This document shows, one piece after another, positions 15,874-23,815 of a DNA stretch of 64,000 nt. Source of the stretch: Mycobacterium asiaticum (GTDB lineage Bacteria; Actinomycetota; Actinomycetes; Mycobacteriales; Mycobacteriaceae); assembly GCF_001673315.1 (NCBI RefSeq), contig NZ_LZLQ01000118.1:1-64000 (forward strand), in the 5' to 3' direction. Every line of letters begins with the position of its first letter. The stretch's first letter is position 1. The notes under the pieces are model-generated. The model worked only from the letters and a program-made list of their open reading frames with translations. It was not told where the DNA came from and made no database searches. The translations under genes were made by a program, and so were the position numbers.

Positions 15874-17304
15874 TCAACCCGCAGATCGAGACGGACCGAC
15901 CATGGTCGCGGTTGCGCACACGCCGGCCTGAGGAATCGCGTCAGCATGTGAGCCGCCCTGTTCGTTGCGACCTCCCGCTCGAATTCGGTAAATCCGGACC
16001 TCTTCGGACACCCCTTTTAGGCGGCGAAGGCCGATGTGGTGGAAGACCAGGTCCGATCCCGCTGTCAAATCGCGGACTGTTCGGCTGGCAGTAACTTCGC
16101 CCGGCTTCGCAATCTCGACGAGTCGAGAGGCGATATGGATGGCTAACCCGCTCCATTCGTCTCCCCGACGTTCGACCTCGCCGGTGTGAACGCCGGCCCG
16201 GATGCTCAAGCCACGAGTGGCTAATGTGGCCGCGAGTTCCAGCGCGCAGCGCAGCGCATTGGTGGGACTGTCAAACAGCGCAAACACACCGTCTCCGGTG
16301 TGCTTGGCGCTGTGACCGCCGTATGTCGTCAGTAGGTTGCCGACGATGTCATCGTGGATGGCAAGACGATGACGCCAGTGTGCGTCACCGTAGGCGCTAA
16401 CTAATTCGGTCGACCCGACGATATCGGTGAATAGCGTTGTGGCAAGCACCCTTGCGCTCGGTCCACTACCGTATGTCCCGCACACGAATCGCAATGTCTC
16501 GCGAGCGAGGATGTCCGTGATGTCGAAGCAGCTGTGATTCCCGGCAGGCAACTCGTGCAATCGCGCACCGGGAATGGCCGCCGCCAGAGCGGCAGAAGCC
16601 TCGAATGGTACGAACCGATCACCTGGCCGGGCCATAACCAGGGTCGGTACTTGAACATTCGGCAGCTCGTCACGTACATCGGTTTCCATCGTCGCTTTCC
16701 AAAGCGAGCGCGCTAGCGTCGGGCTGCTGACGGCGCGCTGCTGGCGGCCGAATTCTTCACGCACACCCGGTATTGCTGCGGCCGCACCAAAGAAGATGTC
16801 ACTCAGAGCCCCGTAGCCCCAATCGGAATCGATTTCCCTGAGCTGGGCCTCGATATCTTCGTCGGTGAATCCCCATGGATGGTCCGGCAACGCTTGCGAA
16901 AACCGCGCAGCGGTAACGGGTAGCACCAAAGCGCTGACCCGCCGTGGGTACCTGACGGCAAAGAGAATGCTTATCGGCCCGGCGCCGCCGCCGCCCCAGA
17001 GCACGGCACGGTGAACCCCGGCCGCATCCAATACCGCGCGCAGATCTTCTACACGTTCCTCGATCGAGACGTCAGTGGTCGGATCCGACAACCCGGTGCC
17101 CCGCCGGTCGAGGATGAGCACACGCGTGTGCCGTGCAAACATCTCTACTGAGCTGGCGTAGGGACTTCCGGGGTGCTCGAAGGTGTCGATACTGCACACC
17201 ACCCAACCGAGGAGGAACACCAGCGTGGTGTCACCCTTACCCAATAGCCGGTACGCAAGACGGGCATCGCCGTTCCGCGCGTACTGGAGTCGCCCGTCGT
17301 TCAT
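15874..17304 (-). CDS. Alpha/beta-hydrolase - class III adenylate cyclase fusion (LipJ-like)
   Basis: A 476-residue two-domain protein. Residues about 1-275 form an alpha/beta-hydrolase domain; about 285-445 form a class III nucleotide cyclase catalytic domain with FTDIVGSTE (metal Asp), KHTGDG (substrate Lys and metal Asp) and GLAIHIASRL (transition-state Arg; Asn replaced by His, as I recall for Rv1900c/LipJ). In the hydrolase domain the nucleophile elbow reads WGGGGAG, with Gly106 where Ser is expected, while an Asp (RPGDRF) and His (GNHSCF) remain. The cyclase probably makes cAMP and the hydrolase domain may only bind ligand. Confidence 0.88.
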   Translation of the reverse strand: MNDGRLQYARNGDARLAYRLLGKGDTTLVFLLGWVVCSIDTFEHPGSPYASSVEMFARHTRVLILDRRGTGLSDPTTDVSIEERVEDLRAVLDAAGVHRAVLWGGGGAGPISILFAVRYPRRVSALVLPVTAARFSQALPDHPWGFTDEDIEAQLREIDSDWGYGALSDIFFGAAAAIPGVREEFGRQQRAVSSPTLARSLWKATMETDVRDELPNVQVPTLVMARPGDRFVPFEASAALAAAIPGARLHELPAGNHSCFDITDILARETLRFVCGTYGSGPSARVLATTLFTDIVGSTELVSAYGDAHWRHRLAIHDDIVGNLLTTYGGHSAKHTGDGVFALFDSPTNALRCALELAATLATRGLSIRAGVHTGEVERRGDEWSGLAIHIASRLVEIAKPGEVTASRTVRDLTAGSDLVFHHIGLRRLKGVSEEVRIYRIRAGGRNEQGGSHADAIPQAGVCATATMVGPSRSAG

Positions 17305-17333
17305 CTCACTCCCACCATGTTTTTGCCAAAGTC

Positions 17334-18173
17334 CTACCCATGCGATGCCGTAAGACGGTCGACATCGGCACCGAGGGAGTTCTGGTACCGCTGCATGCCT
17401 AATACCCAGCGGTCGTGATCGGCCGCTTTGCGCTGGAATAGATTTCGGGCATCCGCCTGTGGCAGCGAAAGGAACCGGTCTTCGCGGACGGCACGAAGGG
17501 TGGCGTCGGCGACCAGCTGCGGCTCGACGACCGCCGCCGCGTTGATGATTGCTCTGGCGGAAAGCCGGTGTGCGGTATCAGACGACTCCAACGTTGCGTT
17601 CAGCAGTGGGGTGTTGACGCCCATCGGGCAAGCGCAGGTGACATGAACGCCGCTATCGCCGTATGTAACCGCTAACCACTCGGCGAAAGCCACTGCCGCA
17701 TGCTTGCTGACCGTGTAGGCGGCATCACCGATTTGAGTAAGCAGACCCGCGGCGGAGGCGATGCTGACGAAACATCCGGCACCGCGCTTGACCCAATCCG
17801 GTACGAGCATGACAGCTGCTCGGACGTGTGCTTTGAGGTTCACCTCTAGCGTGCGGTCCCAATCATCTTCAACCAGGCCGAGACCGGGCGGCCCCGTCAC
17901 CCCGGCGTTCGCGACGTAAATATCTACGGGTCCGAAATTATCTGCGGCACAGTCGATTAGTCCTCGAATGCCGTCGGGCTTGCTTGCGTCGGCGTGCCGG
18001 ACAACCGCTGCGTGTCCCGCGGCGGTAATCCCATCGGTCGTGCGGCGTGCACCGTCAATGTCGATGTCACTGACAACGACCGATGCTCCCGACGCGGCGA
18101 ACGACTCCGCCAGTGCACGACCGATCCCCGACCCGGCGCCGGTGACGATGGTGACGCTTCCCTCAATGCGCAT
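17334..18173 (-). CDS. Short-chain dehydrogenase/reductase
   Basis: A 279-residue classical SDR with the Rossmann TGAGSGIG motif near residue 11, the NAG motif (VANAGVTG), the catalytic Ser in VSIASAAG and YTVSK. Asp after the second strand (VVSDIDIDG) favours NAD(H). The C-terminus carries an extra segment (LFQRKAADHDRWVLGMQRYQ) seen in longer mycobacterial SDRs. It lies 29 bases from the LipJ-like gene on the same strand and is divergent from the large LuxR regulator. The substrate is unknown. Confidence 0.87.
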   Translation of the reverse strand: MRIEGSVTIVTGAGSGIGRALAESFAASGASVVVSDIDIDGARRTTDGITAAGHAAVVRHADASKPDGIRGLIDCAADNFGPVDIYVANAGVTGPPGLGLVEDDWDRTLEVNLKAHVRAAVMLVPDWVKRGAGCFVSIASAAGLLTQIGDAAYTVSKHAAVAFAEWLAVTYGDSGVHVTCACPMGVNTPLLNATLESSDTAHRLSARAIINAAAVVEPQLVADATLRAVREDRFLSLPQADARNLFQRKAADHDRWVLGMQRYQNSLGADVDRLTASHG

Positions 18174-18492
18174 GACCTAGACCCCGGATCGCAGTTCGGG
18201 CCGATGTAGCCGAAGTAGCCGATGTAGCCGATGGAACATCGGGATCACGTCGCGATCGAATGGCCATCACATGACTATCGGTGCTTGGTTGCTGGGCGAA
18301 AGGATGCAACGCGCGGACGGGTTCGTCCCTTGCCGGTTGGCCGGCTGAGGCGCCGGTGCTCGCGAGGCGCTGAACTCGACTTATGCGGTTTTTCTGTGGC
18401 ATGGTTGCGACGCTATGCAGCGGGACAACCGTTGTCGCCAGTATCCGTGACGGGGATTAGCCGGGCGGGCGTATGGGATTACGATTCGATCA
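18174..18492. other. Intergenic region with 9-bp tandem repeat
   Basis: A 319-bp divergent gap between the SDR and the LuxR-type regulator. At 18201-18236 there are four consecutive 9-bp units: CCGATGTAG, CCGAAGTAG, CCGATGTAG and the diverged CCGATGGAA. No small gene with a convincing start is seen. The promoters of both flanking genes must lie here, but I could not place them. Confidence 0.6.
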
Positions 18493-21270
18493 ATGAGCAT
18501 GGCCCGACTCGTGGAACGTGAAGCCGAAATTGCGCAGCTTTCGGCCTTGCTGGATTCGGCCCGGAGCGGCCGTGGGCAGGTGTGTGTGATCGAGGGGCCA
18601 AGCGGTGTCGGCAAGACTCGCCTGGTCGACGAGTGTTACCGGTCATGTGCTGCACATGGATTGCATGGATTGCGAGCCCGGGGCAACGAACTAACGCGTG
18701 ACTATCCGTTTGGCGTCGCGCGAACGCTTGTAGAAACCCGCGTGATCCAGGCTTCCGACACCGCGCGGGCCAAGCTCATGCAAGGACCCGCCGCACTCGC
18801 CGAACCATTGTTCGGCCTCGGCGAAGCGATGGACCACTTCAGGGTCATCCATGGCCTGTACTGGCTTACTTTGAATCTGGCCGACCAACAACCGTTGGCA
18901 ATGCTGGTCGACGACGTGCATTGGGCCGACCATCTCACGTTGCGTTTCCTGGCCTACGTCGCCGAGCGCATCGAAGATATTCCCCTGGTGATGGTGGTGA
19001 CCATTCGGACCGGCGATCAATTTGCTGATTCTCAACTAGTCAGTCACCTTTGGGATGCCGCCACCGGGCCGTCGATCCGTCCGGCGGAGCTCAGCGAGAA
19101 TGGTGTCGCGATGCTGCTCACGGACGCGTTGCCGGATCGTCAAATCGATGCCAGTCTGGTGCGGGCGGTGGTCAGCGAATCTGGCGGTAACCCTCTTTAC
19201 GTCTTGGCAATGGCAGACGCCCTGAGCAAAGGCGCGGATCCTAAGATCGCTACCCCCGAGTCAGTAAGACGCCACATCGTTCTCCGAATGGCACGACTGG
19301 ATCGGGCGGCGCGTGATCTGGCAAGGGCAGCGTCGGTGTTATGCGACGGCGCAGCCCCGAGGGATGTTGTCCGCCTGGCAGGACTCAGCACGGATGAAGG
19401 CATTGTTGCAGCGGAAGAGTTGGTAGCGGCAGGCCTTTTCGCTTCAGCAGATCCAATTACGTTCGCGCACGGGATTACTCGGGCGGCGATCTACAACTCG
19501 CTGGAACCTGCCGAGCGGCTGCAACTTCATGCGCACGCCGCGAAGCTGCTGGCGGCAGGGGCCCGGGATCCGGAGGCTGTCGCCGAACACTTGCTGAAAT
19601 CGAACATGCCCGACGAGGCGTGGACTTTGGCGGCCTTGCACGACGCCGGCCGTGCCGCGGCCAGGAAGGGCGCGCATGACTCGGCGATTCGCTATCTACA
19701 ACGCGCCGTCGACCTCCTCGCGGTCGAGAAGTTACCCGCCCGGTTGCTCATCGATCTGGGACTAGCCGAAGCCGCCGCCGGGAAGCCGACATCGCTGGCG
19801 CGGTTCGAACACGCCCTAGGCCTGGTCAACAATCACCAGGAACGCGCCGACGCCCTGTATTCGCTTGGCCAGACGTTGTTTCGCTTCGGTCGGTACGCCG
19901 AAGCGAGCAAAGCTTTCCGGCGGGGGGCTGAGCTTTTCCGCGATGGACAGCAACAAATACGGCGTCGGTTCGAGGGTGCGGCCAGCGGTGCGGAGTATCA
20001 TCTCTCGGCTACTCAGCGGGGTCCTAGCAGCACCGTCGACGAGCACCCCGAGAGGGACGGCCCCGGTGACCGCGCAGTGCTGGCGTTCCAGGCGCTGCGC
20101 GATGCAATGACAACACCGCCCGCCGACCGGGCCGGGGACCTGGCCGTTCGCGCGCTCGGGAACGGCGCCCTCCTCGCCGAGCAGACCTCTGAAGGGCCCA
20201 GCGTCAACCTTGCAGTCCTAGCTCTGCTGCACGCGGGACGCCTCGTGGAAGCCCACGAGGCCGCCGACGCGACGGTTCGGGACGCGCGGGAACGGGGTGG
20301 CGTGCTGGCACACGCCGAGGCGTCACTTGTTCGAGCCTTGGTGCTGTACGAACGCGGCAACATCCCGGACGCAGCGGCCGATGCTCAGGTGGCATGGGAG
20401 GCCATCAGTGCTAGGTCCCATGTGCACGCCAATGGGGCGATGGCCACACTCGCTAATTGCATGATCGAACGCGGCGAGCTTGATGAGGCGGCCGGCCTAT
20501 TCGACGGAGTCTGGAAAGAACGCCGTCCATCCGACGCCCCAATCATCGAGGCCTACGTACACACCGCGCGCGGTCTGCTGCACCTGCGACGCGGCGATAT
20601 TGCCGCCGGGCGTGCCGACCTCACAGTTGCCGAGCAAGCAATGCGGACCTACGGCGCCCTCAACCTCGGACCCTTCAGATGGCGATCGCTGGCCGGCGTG
20701 GCGGCGTACCTAGCCGGCGACGAGCAATCCGGACGAGAGTTGATCGAGGAGGAGATTCGGCTAGCGCAGTTGTTCGGCGTCCCAATCTCATTGGGCATTG
20801 CGCTCAGACGGCGAGCCTTCACCGAGAAAGACGATGCTGCCCTCCCGACGTTGCAGCAAGCTCTCGCGATCTTGAGTGAGACGGAAGCGAAACTTGAACT
20901 GGCTCGCACCCATTGGCGAATCGGGTGCTCCCTGCGTCGCACTGGACTTCGAGTTCAGGCGCGAACACATTTAGGAGTCGGTCTTGACCTGGCGCACCGG
21001 TGCGGCGCGATGGGGCTGGAGGCCGACATTCGGGACGAACTGGCGGCGGCCGGCGGGCGTCCCCGCCGCCCTGCGGTTACCGGAATCGAGTCACTCACGC
21101 CCACCGAACTGAGGGTGGCGCGCTTTGCGGCCATGGGCCTTTCGAACAATAAGATTGCCGAGCAGATATTCGTCTCCCGGAACACGATTTCGTGGCACCT
21201 GCGAAATGTCTACCGAAAGCTGCAGATTGAATCGCGCGATCAGCTGCCTCTTGCGGTCCGCGCTAATTAG
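18493..21270 (+). CDS. Large ATP-binding LuxR family regulator (LAL/MalT-like)
   Basis: A 925-residue STAND-type regulator. It has an N-terminal AAA-like ATPase with Walker A GPSGVGKT (about 35-42) and Walker B LAMLVDDVHWAD, a middle region of TPR-like helical repeats, and a C-terminal LuxR HTH from about 862 (LTPTELRVARFAAMGLSNNKIAEQIF). Such proteins switch on transcription when a ligand triggers ATP-dependent oligomerisation. Start is the ATG at 18493; the second ATG three codons on is also possible and no strong ribosome site is seen. The target may be the divergent SDR/cyclase genes. Confidence 0.9.
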   Translation: MSMARLVEREAEIAQLSALLDSARSGRGQVCVIEGPSGVGKTRLVDECYRSCAAHGLHGLRARGNELTRDYPFGVARTLVETRVIQASDTARAKLMQGPAALAEPLFGLGEAMDHFRVIHGLYWLTLNLADQQPLAMLVDDVHWADHLTLRFLAYVAERIEDIPLVMVVTIRTGDQFADSQLVSHLWDAATGPSIRPAELSENGVAMLLTDALPDRQIDASLVRAVVSESGGNPLYVLAMADALSKGADPKIATPESVRRHIVLRMARLDRAARDLARAASVLCDGAAPRDVVRLAGLSTDEGIVAAEELVAAGLFASADPITFAHGITRAAIYNSLEPAERLQLHAHAAKLLAAGARDPEAVAEHLLKSNMPDEAWTLAALHDAGRAAARKGAHDSAIRYLQRAVDLLAVEKLPARLLIDLGLAEAAAGKPTSLARFEHALGLVNNHQERADALYSLGQTLFRFGRYAEASKAFRRGAELFRDGQQQIRRRFEGAASGAEYHLSATQRGPSSTVDEHPERDGPGDRAVLAFQALRDAMTTPPADRAGDLAVRALGNGALLAEQTSEGPSVNLAVLALLHAGRLVEAHEAADATVRDARERGGVLAHAEASLVRALVLYERGNIPDAAADAQVAWEAISARSHVHANGAMATLANCMIERGELDEAAGLFDGVWKERRPSDAPIIEAYVHTARGLLHLRRGDIAAGRADLTVAEQAMRTYGALNLGPFRWRSLAGVAAYLAGDEQSGRELIEEEIRLAQLFGVPISLGIALRRRAFTEKDDAALPTLQQALAILSETEAKLELARTHWRIGCSLRRTGLRVQARTHLGVGLDLAHRCGAMGLEADIRDELAAAGGRPRRPAVTGIESLTPTELRVARFAAMGLSNNKIAEQIFVSRNTISWHLRNVYRKLQIESRDQLPLAVRAN

Positions 21271-21382
21271 ACGCCCCGGGGGTATCCATCAGATCACTAC
21301 AAACTGGGTGCCCATCCGTCCCGCGCTGTGCTATAGCAAAGCTATGAGGCAACGACGACGGCCCATAGGGAGGACACAGATC

Positions 21383-21820
21383 ATGACCGTTTCACGGGCT
21401 ATTCTCGCGGTCGCCGGCCTGGCTGGGTGGTTGGCTGTGGGCTCAGCTGCCACCGCGTGGGCGGACCCGACCATGAGTGGCCACTACGTCGCTACTGTGA
21501 CCTCGGATTCGGGTGAGACCACTGATAGTGACTGGTACTTCACACCGTGCGGTGCGGGATGTGCGGCGGTAGCTAACGCACCCGGCGGACCTGCCTTCGG
21601 TAACGCTCGAATGTTCAACGGTCAGTGGACCATGGTTTGGCACTCTGATGCAGTCTGCCCGGGGGGGTCGCGAGTTCCCGGGGCGTACGTCAGTTACGCC
21701 TCCTGGGATCCGAATTCCCTTGCTGGCAAAGACGAATCGGGCATCAACACTCCGATATGCGGGTCCGGCGGCAGACCGCCACGCGTAACCCAGCAGCTGC
21801 AACTCACGCCAGTCGGATAA
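21383..21820 (+). CDS. Small secreted protein
   Basis: A 145-residue exported protein. It has a signal peptide with a hydrophobic core (ILAVAGLAGWLAVGSAATA) and likely cleavage after TAWA-DP. The mature part is beta-rich with four cysteines (PCGAGC, AVCPGG, PICGSG) likely to form disulfides, and the strands resemble small mycobacterial exported proteins. The ATG at 21383 is preferred because AGGGAGGAC sits 8-16 bases upstream; an in-frame ATG at 21344 has a weaker context. Function is unknown. Confidence 0.75.
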   Translation: MTVSRAILAVAGLAGWLAVGSAATAWADPTMSGHYVATVTSDSGETTDSDWYFTPCGAGCAAVANAPGGPAFGNARMFNGQWTMVWHSDAVCPGGSRVPGAYVSYASWDPNSLAGKDESGINTPICGSGGRPPRVTQQLQLTPVG

Positions 21821-21858
21821 CCCCTTGGGCTTGTTCGGGTCCCGGTCGCGATGCTGCC

Positions 21859-21939
21859 TCACCGCTCCTCACCGCTCATCACCGCTTCTCACCGATCCAG
21901 CCAGAAGCAGGTTCGTGGGCGACACCCTGGGCGACACCT
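21859..21939. repeat. Two short tandem repeats (10 bp x4 and 12 bp x2)
   Basis: Four 10-bp units of the type TCACCGCTCC lie at 21859-21898, followed by two 12-bp units TGGGCGACACCC/T at 21916-21939. They fill the gap between the secreted protein gene and the convergent AraC-type gene. No coding potential is evident. They add to the short tandem duplications clustered in this non-core block. Confidence 0.7.
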
Positions 21940-22014
21940 TGGGCCGTCCGAAGCGGATCCCGTTGCCCTGCTTGACGACCGACACGTGAGCGCTTGGATC
22001 GTTGGATTGGTAGC

Positions 22015-22959
22015 TCAGTCACCGGCACCGACGCCATGCTCCCATCGCCGCCGTTGAGCACGCCGAAAGCGCGCCGGCGTCGTCCCGATCTCGGCACGGA
22101 AGGCGCGGGAGAACGCCGATTCCGACTGATAGCCAACATGTCCGGCGACGGCGGCGACCGTCGCGTCACTGGAATTGAGAAGTTCGGCCGCGGCCATCAC
22201 CCGCACGCGCACCAGGAAAGCGCCGACTGTCATGCCCGTTTCCCGGCCGAAGCGACGTAGGAATGTCGCCCGTGACATGGCGGCGGTGCGGCTGAGTCGG
22301 TCGATGGTCCACTCAGCACCCGGCTCCTGGAGAACGCTCTCGACTGTTGCTGCGATACGCGGGTCGGTTACTGCGGTCCACAGAGCGGTCGTGGTGGCGG
22401 CACTCGACGCGGATCTCAGCGCCATCGCCAGAAGCGCCGTGGCGAGAGCCGACAGGATCGCGGCGGTGCCTTCCCCGTCACGCTGCGCCTCTCGGCGCAT
22501 CATTGCGCTCAACATCGCCAGCATCTCGTCGTTGTCGGCACCCTGCCCGACGGACACGTGCAATGGATCGGGCAGGCTGCCCAGCAGCACCGCCCCGGCA
22601 CCTGCATCGAACGTGTAGTGCCCGCAGAACAGGTCGACGAACGCGGTACCACCGCCCCTGCTGTGGGTCGTGACGAATGCATCGCCGGCGGTATCAGTTG
22701 TGCTCCGTAGCCGACCGGCGCCAGACGTGATCACGCGATGGGCAGCCCCGCTCGGAATCAGTACGACATCTCCCCGCCGCATCTCAAGCACCCTGGCGTC
22801 GACATGCAGCTGACACTCGCCCTCGAGCAGAACATGAAACGGTGCCTGCAACTTGGGGTAGGCCGGGACGTCCATTCGGGTGGTCCTGCCCAGCAGACAA
22901 CGCTTATCAACGTCGGCGCTGAGCTGTGCCAAATTCATCAAACGACTGATGGCATCCAC
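22015..22959 (-). CDS. rclR: AraC family regulator, RclR-like (reactive chlorine sensor)
   Basis: A 314-residue regulator with an N-terminal cupin sensor and C-terminal AraC HTH pair (MSRATFLRRFGRETG; VGYQSESAFSRAFRAEIGTTP). Starting at GTG 22959 it begins VDAISRLMNL, close to the start I recall for E. coli RclR, and Cys21 (DKRCLLG) falls at the same position as the HOCl-sensing Cys21; a second cysteine (FCGHY, Cys112) aligns with RclR Cys89. A TTG five codons upstream is the alternative start. It is divergent from an RclC-like gene, as expected for a regulator-target pair. The inducer is inferred. Confidence 0.78.
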   Translation of the reverse strand: MDAISRLMNLAQLSADVDKRCLLGRTTRMDVPAYPKLQAPFHVLLEGECQLHVDARVLEMRRGDVVLIPSGAAHRVITSGAGRLRSTTDTAGDAFVTTHSRGGGTAFVDLFCGHYTFDAGAGAVLLGSLPDPLHVSVGQGADNDEMLAMLSAMMRREAQRDGEGTAAILSALATALLAMALRSASSAATTTALWTAVTDPRIAATVESVLQEPGAEWTIDRLSRTAAMSRATFLRRFGRETGMTVGAFLVRVRVMAAAELLNSSDATVAAVAGHVGYQSESAFSRAFRAEIGTTPARFRRAQRRRWEHGVGAGD

Positions 22960-23003
22960 TGGTGAGACTTTCAAGCAGAAATTTGGTGTTATTCCATCTA
23001 CTT

Positions 23004-23024
23004 GTACCAGATTTAGCTCTGTAC
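23004..23024. promoter_or_regulatory. Candidate operator between rclR-like and rclC-like genes
   Basis: GTACCAGA (23004-23011) and TCTGTAC (23018-23024) form an imperfect inverted repeat with one extra base in the left arm. It lies in the 131-bp divergent gap between the AraC-type and DUF417 genes and is a plausible regulator-binding site. Confidence 0.4.
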
Positions 23025-23090
23025 GTTCGAACGCGATGCGTCAAGCAAGCCGACCAATCGAGCTGTGCCAAACATCGCGAAGGAGCCATC

Positions 23091-23630
23091 GTGACCGAAC
23101 AAATCACACCCAAGGACACTGAAATGAGCACGCCGAGACCGCACGCCTCCTCCAGCGCCATGCGAGTGTTGCCGGCGACGGACATCGTCGCCGCTGCGCT
23201 ACTCCGATACGGACTCGTCATCGTCATCGGCTGGATCGGTCTGCTGAAGTTCGCCCACTACGAGGCTCACCAGATAGCGCCACTGGTCACGCACAGCCCG
23301 TTCATGGGCTGGTTCTACAACATCTGGTCGGAGTACACCTTTTCGGCACTGCTCGGCGTAATGGAGGTGAGTGCCGCGGTACTCCTGGCGATAAAACCGA
23401 TCGCTCCACGGCTTTCAGTCCTTGGCAGCCTGCTGTCGGTTCTGCTGTTCGTCTCGACGATCAGTTTCCTGATCACCACCCCCGGTATCAGCGAACCAGC
23501 AGGCGGTGGCTTCCCGGCGATCACGTTGCTCGCCGAGTTTCTGCTGAAAGACATCGTCTTGCTGGGTGCTTCGTTCTGGACACTCGCCGATGCCATTCGG
23601 TCAGGCTGGCTCCGTGGTCAGCCTGGGTGA
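23091..23630 (+). CDS. rclC: DUF417 / YkgB family membrane protein, RclC-like
   Basis: A 179-residue inner-membrane protein with about four hydrophobic segments (LLRYGLVIVIGWIGLLKF, ALLGVMEVSAAVLLAI, VLGSLLSVLLFVSTISFLI and a C-terminal LLGASFWTLADA). Conserved family features are GLLKFAHYEA, the SPFMGWFY motif and TTPGISEP. E. coli RclC belongs to this family and is part of the reactive chlorine response. GTG at 23091 follows AGGAG by about 7 bases. The divergent RclR-like gene supports the assignment. The last codons are duplicated downstream as a 25-bp repeat. Confidence 0.82.
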   Translation: MTEQITPKDTEMSTPRPHASSSAMRVLPATDIVAAALLRYGLVIVIGWIGLLKFAHYEAHQIAPLVTHSPFMGWFYNIWSEYTFSALLGVMEVSAAVLLAIKPIAPRLSVLGSLLSVLLFVSTISFLITTPGISEPAGGGFPAITLLAEFLLKDIVLLGASFWTLADAIRSGWLRGQPG

Positions 23631-23655
23631 CTGGCTCCGTGGTCAGCCTGGGTGA
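23606..23655. repeat. Exact 25-bp tandem duplication at the rclC-like stop codon
   Basis: The 25 bases at 23606-23630, which end with the TGA of the rclC-like gene, are repeated without change at 23631-23655. The duplication leaves the protein intact. Perfect identity suggests a recent replication-slippage event. Confidence 0.9.
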
Positions 23656-23815
23656 ACGGCACCCGGGCAGTCACACCGTCGCTGTTGCAGCATCCGAAGG
23701 AGGCATCAAGCGCTTGATTGATGGCGGCCCTGGCCCGACTCGCCGGAGGTCCGTGCTGCTGCGGCAGGGGCCGACGGCATGATTGGACGATCACCCGATT
23801 CGAGGAGTCGAAAGC

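Noticed and set aside
21280..21285. SigF -10 box (GGGTAT) before the secreted protein gene
   Set aside because: No GTTT occurs at the required distance and the site is about 100 bp from the start codon.
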